A stretch of DNA of 64,000 nucleotides from Pseudomonas abietaniphila (GTDB lineage: Bacteria > Pseudomonadota > Gammaproteobacteria > Pseudomonadales > Pseudomonadaceae): NCBI RefSeq assembly GCF_900100795.1, contig NZ_FNCO01000006.1, forward strand, positions 1 to 64,000, given 5' to 3'. The notes beneath the pieces were generated by a model. It was given only the letters and a program-made list of their open reading frames with translations, made no database searches and had not been told where the DNA came from. A program made the position numbers and the translations under genes. Numbering within the stretch: position 1 is the first letter of the stretch; each line of letters begins with the position of its first letter. This document shows positions 1 to 10,200 of this stretch, piece by piece.

Positions 1-237
1 TCGCGACCGGCGTTCAACGTTAGGTCGCGGCCACTCTGCAGCGTGCTGCCGATGTTGTTGATGTCACGACCTGCCGACACGCTGAGGTCGTTGGCCGCTT
101 CGATGCGTGCTGCGTTGTCGGCATAGTCCTTGTGCAGTTGACCGCGCGTGTCGCTGTCGAGCGAGGTGATGGTGCGTTCGTTGGTGACGTCGCCGCCGAT
201 GGCGGTCACGGTCACGTCATGGCCGACGATGATGCTG
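1..237 (-). pseudogene. cdiA FHA-repeat fragment, runs off the left edge
   Basis: On the minus strand this stretch encodes filamentous-hemagglutinin repeat sequence (SAGRD, TLQSGRDLTLNAGR). It aligns without gaps to positions 3796-4032 inside the full cdiA gene; a hand count gives 15 mismatches in about 237 bases. Similarity stops abruptly near 237, and no start codon or secretion domain lies upstream. It sits downstream of the complete cdiBAI genes, where orphan cdiA-CT/cdiI modules are usually found. The reading frame is open to the edge, so an orphan toxin C-terminus may lie just outside the window. That last point is inference. Confidence 0.8.
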
Positions 238-288
238 CCCGTTTTGTAGGAGATTTGTCTTTATAAGCGCGGGGTAAAGCATACGACG

Positions 289-990
289 CTAACGACTCAA
301 ATCCTTTATCAGAGAGTCATCGACGATCTGCGAAATCCCGTCCAATGCGGCGCGCAACAGTTCAGGTTCGGTGCGATAGCGCAACGGCGTGTAACCGTAA
401 GTGTTCGCCCCATTGAAGGGAGTGATGTATTCCGTACGTTGCCAGACAGTTTCCTCGTTGCGCTTGAGGATGCCGGTGACATTAATGGTGGGATAGACCA
501 CGCTGCTGAAACCTTGAGTGAGCGCAAAGCCCCAGTTGTTCACGGTCAGCTGCACGAAGGCATCGGCAGGTTCCTGATCACTCACCACCTTGAACCGACC
601 GGACGCCGCCAACTGTTCTTCAAAACGCTTTTTGACTATATCGCCAAGATTAATATTGGCTCTGTTCATGTTGTAAACAAGGGCTTCCACCGTCGACATC
701 GACGCAAGATCTCCAGCCCTCATTCCCGCCGCAAACCCGGCGCCGGATAGCGCTGCGGTACCAACACCGGACGCTTTCACTGCAGCCCCCGCTGCAGCGC
801 CAACACCAGTCCCCACAGCTGCACCCCAAGCCTGTTCGCGCCCCATGTAAGTGATGTCTTTGGTTGACCAGACCACGGGGAGAATTTTAACGGTTTGGAT
901 TTGTGATTGGTATTCGGCTTTGAACTTCTGATTAGTGCAACCACTTAGCACAAAATAGCAGACCATCACAAGCGATCGGTTTCTTTTCAC
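289..990 (-). CDS. lipoprotein of unknown function in the CDI island
   Basis: This encodes 233 residues from a GTG start, with an AAGGAAAA ribosome site about 10 bases upstream. The N-terminus is a short lipoprotein signal with lipobox LSGC at residues 15-18. The residue after Cys18 is Thr, not Asp, so outer-membrane sorting is expected. Residues about 55-90 are rich in Gly and Ala with G-x3-G spacing, resembling a glycine-zipper membrane segment. The remainder looks like a folded periplasmic domain; I do not recognise the family. It lies about 90 bases downstream of the immunity candidate and upstream of the orphan FHA fragment. A CDI link is suggested only by position. Confidence 0.75.
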   Translation of the reverse strand: MKRNRSLVMVCYFVLSGCTNQKFKAEYQSQIQTVKILPVVWSTKDITYMGREQAWGAAVGTGVGAAAGAAVKASGVGTAALSGAGFAAGMRAGDLASMSTVEALVYNMNRANINLGDIVKKRFEEQLAASGRFKVVSDQEPADAFVQLTVNNWGFALTQGFSSVVYPTINVTGILKRNEETVWQRTEYITPFNGANTYGYTPLRYRTEPELLRAALDGISQIVDDSLIKDLSR

Positions 991-1083
991 CAGACTTTTC
1001 CTTATTTGCCTTCAACCTCTCACAAACAGTAAAAAAAATACAAGATCTTTTCTACACCAATCAGTGCATCTAACTAATTTACT

Positions 1084-1287
1084 CTACATATCCACACCCA
1101 AATCATCCGCCTGTCCTCTCAACCTCAAAGATATCTCAATAATTTCCTCCTTCGTCATTCCGCAGTAAGTTGGAAGAGAACCGGATGGAATATGCTGCAT
1201 TAATGCAATCCCACAGGCAATAAAGTACCTTAATTCTTTTTCGCTCACATGCAGCACAATACATTTCGCGTCGTTCGCATCGTTCAT
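1084..1287 (-). CDS. cdiI: candidate CDI immunity protein CdiI
   Basis: This is a 67-residue protein with no signal peptide or membrane segment. Its ATG overlaps the cdiA stop codon in an ATGA arrangement (1284-1287), which implies translational coupling and tight co-expression with the toxin. In CDI systems the gene directly after cdiA encodes the immunity protein that binds and blocks the CdiA C-terminal toxin in the cytoplasm; position and overlap fit that role. The sequence is small and contains three cysteines and a helical-looking KEEIIEISLRLRGQ tract. No family was recognised, as is common for these variable proteins. Function is inferred from position. Confidence 0.7.
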   Translation of the reverse strand: MNDANDAKCIVLHVSEKELRYFIACGIALMQHIPSGSLPTYCGMTKEEIIEISLRLRGQADDLGVDM

Positions 1288-4200
1288 TTTTTAGGCACCT
1301 GCGACTTGATATATAAATCCCAACCGGCTCCACCCTTGTCAGGGCGGAAGGCTGTAGCTTCACCTCGTTGGCCACGAATCACAATAGTTTTTGTCTCGTT
1401 GTCCAAGTAATAAGTAGTACCATCAACCGCGCGTCTGACTTCGGTAGCAGGATTTAGAACGATATTTTCGATAAGCTCTTGAAATTGCCCTCTTGTGTTG
1501 ATACCCAAGTCTGCAAACTCCTGACCAGTGACAACGTGCTTATCATAAGCGTGACCACTCGCGACCTCCTCGGCCAAGATTTGGGAATAATAACGCTTGC
1601 CGTTGACTGAGCTTTCGGCGCCAGAGGCCCCTTTTGGGCTGCCCCCTCCAGCTTTAGATCCTCCACTGACACCCATCGTTGCGATGATCCGTAAACCTTC
1701 GCGGATCCCAACCATCTGCGCGTCGCTTAACCCCCACTTATCCTGGAACGCTCTTGCAACGGCATCGATTGATTCGCCGGCGGTAACGCTTGCCAACGTG
1801 TTCTGGAACTCGAAGTTTTCTGCCAGCAGTTGTCCATAGGCGTTTTGTGCCTGTTGAGACGCGCCGCCTACCAAGTCCTTCAGATGCTCTGTGTCTGCTT
1901 GGGCCTGCGCCACCAAGCTTGACGATACCTTGCAATTTTTCGGGTCGGCTGCACATGCGTTGATGGCTGCTATTTCCCTATCGCGACTCAAATCCCTAAA
2001 AACTCTCTGAGTTTTTTGCACGCATACGGTATCGCCCTCTGCGCATACATTTAACTCGTTGGCAGCCCTTTCAAGATCGCTGTGCGTCAGATAGTTATAT
2101 TGAGTCGCATTCGCTGCAATGTTGGCAGCGATTCCTGGATCGCCTCCTGTAACCACTGTCGTTAACACGGCTACCAACTGTGTCATCGCAAGCAGATTGG
2201 CCTGCGCCTGGGCCATACCTGGATTATTCGGGTTGTACCCTTCAGGCAAGACGAGTTTTGCCAAGTACTGCACCAACGCTTCGTTGGCACCGCCTGCAAT
2301 GGCGCCCGTCTGGAAGTCGCCCCCCATGGCCATTGATTTCAGCCCGCCCAACAACGCATGCGCAGCTACTTTCGTGGAGCTGCCATCGGCAAGCGTTGTG
2401 CCGCCAAGCTCCTTCGCGCCGATCGCACCTGCAATATCGATCACCGCGCTCAGCATTCCGTCTGTCAAGGTTTTGCCTAAGTTGCCGCCGTTGATGACCG
2501 TCTTGACGAATGACTGGGCAACGACGTTGATCGCGACTTTTTGAGCGCTGGCAAGATCAAAGGTTATTTTGGTCGGGTCATACCCCAGTTGGGAGGCTAC
2601 GCCAGCAGTGGCGGCGGAGGTCAGATAGCCCTTTATCGCGTCAGAGGACGTCACATCTTTGAATACTGCACCGAGATTGCCGCCATTGTTGACAAAACTC
2701 ACCGTAGCGTTTGTCGAGGCTCCTGCGGCGACCGCGCCTACCATCGTGCCAGTTGTTCCTCCTCCAGCAAACGCTGTAGCTGCGGGCCCTACTACCGCCG
2801 CCATGAGGATGGCAATGGCTAACTGCGCCGCAACACCCAAACCTGAGTTGCTGTACTTGAAGGACTGGTGAATTTCCTGCACCAGTCGCCAGTCAACATC
2901 TCCGCGTTTCTCCGCATCTTTGAGCCACGTGAGATTCGGATCCGCCTTGACCATCGCATCAATCGCTTCGCTCACGGTTTGCTGGTTCACCTGCTTGACG
3001 TCAATGTGCACGCCCGCAACGGCGTTGATAACCAGATTGCCGTTCGCGATCAGCTCGCTTTGGCGCAGGGTCTCATCGGTGCTGCCCTTCCCTGACATCG
3101 AATTCCAAGCGGCATTACTGTTGCTCTTCTCGTGACTTTCTTGGTGCAGATCCTTGACAGCCTCAAACAAAATCCCGCCACCACTGTTCAAGGTCAGGTC
3201 TTTGCCACTGTCGAGCTTTGCAACCTGATAGTGCTGATCCCCGCCACTGACCAGCATCATGTTGCCGCCGGAAGTGATCTCGCTGCCGATGTGGGTGACC
3301 TGCGTCACCTCATCGCGTTTGGTTTTTTTCGCGCCAAAGGAGCCTTTTTTCTTCTTGTCGTACAGTGAGTAATCACTGTCCTGCGCTGCCAGAATGTCCA
3401 GCTTGTCGCCTGCGACCAGATACGCTTCTTCGCCTGCGGTGATGCGGCTGGAGATCACCGCGAGGTTTTGTCCGGCGCTGACGGCGACGCTGCCGCCGGC
3501 TTTGATGTCCGTCGCAACCTGGCTGACGTGGTCTTCCTGCACGGTCAGCTTTTTGCTTTTCGACAGGAAGTGATCTTCGTCGGCGGCGGAGCTGATGGTG
3601 ACGTTCTCAGTGGCGGCAATCGCGATATCGCGCTTGGCATCGATCTGGCTGGCGATGGCGTTGACGTCACGCCCGGCTTGCACTGACAGATCACGGCCTG
3701 CGCTTACCGTCGCACCTGTCTGCGTGATGTCGCTGCTGGTGTGTTTGCTGTCGAACACCAGGCTGTTGGTGACTTGGGTGGAGGCGATGTTGACGTCGCG
3801 ACCGGCGTTCAAGGTCAAGTCACGGCCACTCTGCAGCGTGCTGCCGATGTTGTTGAGGTCACGACCTGCCGACACGCTGAGGTCGTTGGCAGCTTCGATG
3901 CGTGCTGCGTTGTCGGCGTAGTCCTTGTGCAGTTGGCCGCGCGTGTCGCTGTCGAGTGAGGTGATGGTGCGTTCGTTGGTGACGTCGCCGCCGATGGCGG
4001 TCACAGTCACGTCACGACCGGCGATGATGCCGCCTGCCTTGTTGGTGATGTCGTTGCCTGCCAGCAAGTCCAGACGATTGCCCGCCGAAACCAGCCCGCT
4101 GTTCACCAGGTCATTGCCAGCGACGGCGGACAGGTTGTTGGTGGCTTTCAGGGTGCCGACGTTGTCGAGGTTTTGACCGGCAATGAGGGTGACGTCGTTG

Positions 4201-7200
4201 CCGGCAATCAGTGCGCCGTTAGGTGCGAGGCGGTTGTCGGCCTGGGCCAGATACAGCACCGGCACCAGCACTTTTTCGCCATTCACTTCGTGCTCTTCGA
4301 GCCAGACGATGTCGTGGGTAAGCGCTGCGACCTGTTCGGAGGTGAGCGATACGCCAACGGACAGGTTGAGGGCGTCCTTGCTGGCGATGGCGTTGTTCAT
4401 CAGGTACTTGAACTGATCCTCGTTGGAGGTCTGTCCGTCGATGAACGCCTGGCCGGTGCGGGCAGTGACGGCCTGTTGCACGAGACGTTGTTCGTAGAGG
4501 CCGTCGCCGAGGCGTTTGGCGCTGACGTCGGGGTCGTAGCCAAGGCCGGCGAGCAGGTAGTCCGAACTCATGAATTGCTTGAGGTCAGTGAGTACCGGGT
4601 TGGTTTCGATCAGGTATTTGCCGGTGCCAGGTTTGGCGGCGGAGCTTGGCAGGCCCTGAACGCGCGTCAGGCCTTGTGCACCGCTGGCGACATTGATGCT
4701 ACTCACGTTGGCCGTCACGCCAGCGTCCTGACGATCCGCGACTGTCACCACGTGCCCGGTAGCGCCTGGATCGCCTGCGTTGCCAATCAGGATGTCGCGG
4801 GTCGAGGTGCCAGGAAGGGTCTGATCGCGCTGCGCTGCGGAGACACTGGCGCTGCCAATGTTCCAGTTCTGCGGGGCGGTGCTGGCTTGCGTGCCACCCT
4901 CAGCGCTGAGACGGAACAGACCGTTCTGCCCGGTGGGCAGGCTGAAGCCAGGCAGGCTGGTGGGGTCTACCTGTTGTTGGGCCAGATCGGGAGGGAGTTG
5001 CGCGTTCAGGCGAACGACAACGGTGGTACCTGTGCCATTGGCGTGGGTGTCGGCAACCTTGTTGGTGCCGCCAGCGGAGGCGTAGTCTTCGTGAATGACG
5101 CTGTTTTGCAGGTCTTGAGTGGCGTTGATGGAGACATTGCCACCCGCTTGAATGACAGCGCTCCGGCCAGCGTTGCCGGTGCCGTCCTTGGCGACTTCCA
5201 CGTCGCTGACCAATGCCATGCCGGAAAGCGCCGTCGGGAGTTGCAACAAATTGGCGGGGTCGTACTGGGAGGTCGGTGTGCTTCCCCATGCGTAACCAGA
5301 AACCGTGAGGGCGGAAACGTTCTCACCTGTTTCATCGTCCTTGACGGCAGTGACTTTAATCAACCCACCGTCATGCCCAGGTTCCCGTCCCGTGGAGAAT
5401 GTCACTACTCCAAGACGCAGCTCCCCAGAAGATGCGACGTAATAGATCTTCGGGAAGTCCGGGTTATCGCGCTGGTTATAGGCAACGACTTCCGGCATAA
5501 AACGATTGACGGTGCCGTCCGTCACAACGCCTTGGGAATACGTACGCGTACGCTCGACCGTCCCACTCACCGCACCAATGTTTTTGACATTGTCGGCCTG
5601 AATCGAAATATTGCCGCCGGCGCTTACAGTGCTTTTGCTGTTGAGAAAGCTGCTGCCGGAAAAGCTGAAATCGCTGCCTGCGGTCAACAGTGCCGATGCA
5701 CTGGTGTCGCTGTCCTGGCCTGCGTCGAATGTCTCGCGGGCAATGTAGTTGACTTCATAGTGGTCACCACTGCAGTCGATGCACTGCACGGCAATGAACC
5801 CTGAGACCAGCGTGCGCCCCACAGCGAAGTTCTGCGTCCCGTCCGAGCCTTCGGTACGGTTTTCAAACGCTGTGGCGCTGAGGGTGAATTTACTGCCGCT
5901 CTCCATCGAACCCGAAATGTTCGACACCTGGTTCGCACGCGCCGCGCCATAACCACCGATGGTGAGATTTCTCAGGCTGTAGAAGTCGCCTTTCAGGTTA
6001 GTGAGCGTCGCAGTGTTTACCTGCATGTCCGCGCCACTGAAGATCAGCCCTTGGCTGTTGCTCAACGCAGGCGTGGTCAATGTGAGGTTTTGCGCCGCAC
6101 CCAGCGTGCCGTAGTTGGCAAGACTGCCCGCGTTGACAACCAGGTCAGTGCTTGAGGTCAGTCGGCCATAGTTGGTCGCCGTGCCTGCGATATTGATGTT
6201 GGTGCGCGCACCACCCGCAATGCTGGCCGCACTGCCCAACGCCAATTGGCTGGCAGAGAGGCCCAATGTATTAAGACTGCTGACACGGCCATTGCCGGTA
6301 TAGCTGCCGCTCAAGGTCAGGCTCAACGTTCCGTCGCTGGCGATCAGACCGTCGTTTGTCCAGCTCCCACCCGTGCCCACCAGCGCAGTCGACGCCAACA
6401 ACTGTCCACTGGCCGTCTGCGTGAAGTTACCAACGTTGACGCTCAGCGTGCCTGCCTGAATGACGCTGCTGTTCGTCCAGCTGTCCGCATTGAGGGTGAG
6501 CGCGCCACGCGTAATGAAGCTCCCGCCAGCGTTGATGACGTTGGTCGTGGAAATCCCGAAATTGCCACTGCCCACATGCAGGATGCTGCCGCCCGCGTTA
6601 AGCAGACTGCCGACACCCAGCGCGAGGTCGGTGTTGGCGGTTTCCAGGGTGCCGTTGCGGTTATCGAGCAATCCGCCGATCTGGAAGCGGGTCACACCGC
6701 TGGTGCCCAGCGCGCGGAGTTTGCCGGTCTGGTTGTTGAGGCTGGCGGCAGTGATGTTGAGGGTGCTGTCGCTTTCGATGATGCCAAGCTGGTTGTTCAG
6801 CGCGCCGCTCAGCGTCAGGTCGATCTGCTGACCCGCGATCTGGCCGTCATTGCTGCCGCTGTTGTCGAAATTGTTGGCGGTGACGATGACGCGCTGTTTG
6901 GCATACAGGCCGCCGTTGCGGTTGTCGAAGTTGCCGCTGCCGGTGTTGATCAAAGCGTCGCCGCTTTGCGCCGAAATGCGGCCGCCGTAGTTGTCGATAC
7001 CGGCCAGCGCACGAATGTCGAGGCTTTGCGCTTGGGTGATGCCGCCCTGACTGTTGTTGTTCAGGTCGTAGCCGTTTTTCAGCACGCCGGTGATGCGCGC
7101 GGTGAAGGCGTTTTGCAGGCTGGAGAGCACGCCGCCCCGGTTGTCGACGCTGCTCGCAGTGACGTTGAGGTTGCCGCCTTGGGCGATGATCTTGCCGCTC

Positions 7201-10200
7201 TGGCTATCGATGTCGCCGCTGACCGTCAGATCCAGCGCGCCCTGACTTTGCAGTGTGCCTTTGCCGTTGGCGAGGCTGGCGGCTTGCAGGGTGAGGTTGG
7301 CGTTCTTGCTGTAGATCAAGCCGTCGTTGGCGTTCTGGATGGCGCCGCTGGCAGTGAGCAGCAGTTGATCGTTGGCCGCGACGGTGCCGCGATTGCTGTT
7401 GTCCAGGCCGCCGGTGAACAGGGTCAGCGCGCGTTGGCTGGCGAGTTGGCCGCCCTGGTTGTTGATCTGGGTGGCGCGGCTGATCAACAGGTCGCCCGCG
7501 CTGGCGAGTTTACCGTTGGTGTTGGTCAGGCTGCCGAGCAGGTCGAGGGTGACAGCAGCATTGCCGGCGATGCTACCGGCGCTGTTGTCCAGGTCAGTGC
7601 CGGTGAAGTTGAGCGTCTGTTGGGCGTTGATCGTACCTGCAGCGTTCCCCAGCGTTGCCGCATTGAGGGTCAACGCAGCGCCACTGTCGATGAGGCCGTT
7701 CTGGCCGTTGTCCAGCAGGCCACTGACGGTATAGGTCTGCTCTGCTCCACTGGACAGAATCCCGCCCCGGTTATCAACGCTGGCCGCGCTGATGTTCAGT
7801 GCTTTCTGGCTGACCAATGCGCCATTGGCACCGTTGAGCAATGCGCCCGTGAGGCTGACGCTGACATCGCCGTTGCGGCTCGACAGCGTGCCGCTGTTGC
7901 GGTTGTCCAGGCTGCCGCCGCTGACATCAAGCCCTTCCCAGCCAGAGATCAGCCCTAATTGATTGAGCAGCGAATTGGCGTTGAGGGTCAGGCTCTGGTT
8001 GCTGATCAACTTGCCGTTGCTGTTGTCGAGCATGCGGCCTGTGAGGCTGAAACTCTGGCTGCTGGAGATTTCGCCGTTGGCGTTTTTGAGGTCGCGCAGG
8101 TGGTTGAGGGTCAGCGGGTTCTGGGTCGTGATCAGGCCGTTGCTGTTGTCGAGATCTGCGCCATTAAGGTCGAGGTTAACGGCAGTGGTGCCCAGCAGCG
8201 TGCCACCGATGTTGTTGATGCCGGTCGCTTGCACGTTGAGGGTTTGTGCAGCGTTGATCAGGCCATCGCCGTCGTTGCTGAGCAACCCGTTGACGTTGAG
8301 GGTCAGGTCACTGCGGCTGGTCAAAGTGCCACCGCTGCTGTCCAGCGTGCCCGCCTGCGCATCGAGGCTGGCGGCAGCGATCATGCCTTTGACGTTGTTC
8401 AGTGCCTGACCCACTCGCACGATCAAGCTCTGATTGCTCAGCAGTTTGCCCTTGCTGTTGTCGAGGCTGTCGGCGTTGAACTCAAAGCCCAAGGCGCTGG
8501 AGATTTCGCCGTTCTGGTTATTCACAGCCGCAAGGTTTTTCAGCAGCAACGCACCGGGCGCGTTGATCAAACCGTTCTGGTTATTGAGTTGCCCATGGTT
8601 GACGTCGAGGGTGAGCGTGCTGTTGCTGAACAGTGTGCCGCCTTGCTGGTCGAGGCCAGAGACGCTGGCGACCAGTGCTTTGTTGCTGCCGATGCTGCCG
8701 CCGCTGCTGTTGGTCAGTTGTGCGGTGCTCAGCGCAAGGCTGTCTGCGCTGGTCACACGCCCGTTATGGCTGTTGTCGAAATCACCCGTGCGAATCGACA
8801 CCGCGCCTTTGCCGCTGATGCTGCCGCTTTGCGAGTTATCGAGGCTGGCGCTTCTGATGTACAGGCTGCCATCGGTCACCAGGTTGCCGCCCTGACTGCT
8901 GACGGCACCCACGCTGTCGACACTCAATGCCCCGGCGCTGGACAGCGTGCCGCCGTTGTTGTTGAGCGAAGCGCTGCGAACACTCAGCGTGCCTTCGCTG
9001 CTGAGCAAGCCAAGGTTGTTCAGCAGGTCACCGCTCAGGCCCAGATTGACGTTTTGCAGGCTGAGCAGGCTGCCGCCGCTGTTGTCCAGACGTGTGCCGG
9101 TCAGGCTCAGGCCGGTATTACCAGACAGCACGCCGTTGTTGCGGTTGGAGAGTTGATCGACCGCCAAGGTCAGGTTTTTCTGGCTGACCACTCGCCCCGC
9201 ATCGCTGTTGTCGAACTGCTGAGCCGTCACGCTGATCGCGTCCTGACTCGATACCTCACCACCACGGTTGTCGATGTTGGCGACGTTCAACGTCAGCGGG
9301 CCGTTGGCGCTGAGCAGACCGTTGTGACTGTTGTCGAGTTGGGTACCGGTCAGCTTGAGACTGCCCAGCGCGATGAACTGACCGCCCTGTTGCTGCAGGC
9401 CGCCGATGTTGGCGATGAGGTCTTGTTTGCTGGCGATCTGTCCGAGGCTGTTGTCGACGTTCGCTGCGTTCAGAATCAGCTTGCCGTCGGCAATCAGCGT
9501 GGCGTTGTGGTTGTTCACATCGTTGTCGACGCTGAGGGTCAGGTCGCCACGGCTGGTCAGCAGACCGTTGGTGTTGTCGAGACTCCCCGCGCGAGCATCG
9601 ATGGCCGCTGCGGAGATCGCGCCGTTGACGTTCGCCAACGCGTGGGCGACGCGCACCGTCAAGCTCTGAGTGCTCAGCAGTTTGCCGTTGCTGTTGTCGA
9701 CGCTGTCGGCGGCCAGGGTGAATGCCTGGGCGCTGGAGATTTCGCCGTTCTGGTTGTTCACACCCGCAAGGTTCTTCAGCAGCAACTCACCGGGCGCGTT
9801 GATCAAACCGTTCTGGTTATTGAGTTGCCCATGGTTGAGGTCGAGGGTGAGCGTACCGTTGCTGAACAGTTCGCCACCTTGTTGGTCGAGGCCGGTGACG
9901 CTGGCGGTAACGGCCTTGGCGGCAGCGATGCGACCGCCGTCCTGGTTGGTGACCTGGGCTGCGGTGAGGCTCAGGCTGTCGGCGCTGGTCAGTTGGCCTT
10001 GGTGGCTGTTGTCTAACGCGCCGGTGTTGACGACGGTCGCGCCCTTGCCGGAGATCGCGCCGTGGTTGCGGTTGTCGAGGCTGGCGCTGGTGAGGGTCAG
10101 CGTGCTGTCGGTGCTCACCGAGCCCTGCTGGTTGTTCACCGCGCCGGTTGCGAGGACGTTCAACGCTCCGGCGCTGGAGAGTTTGCCGGTGGTGTTGGTC

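Noticed and set aside
1136..1375. 79-codon frame overlapping the cdiA/cdiI junction
   Set aside because: Conflicts with the clear ATGA-coupled cdiA-cdiI pair and has no separate support.
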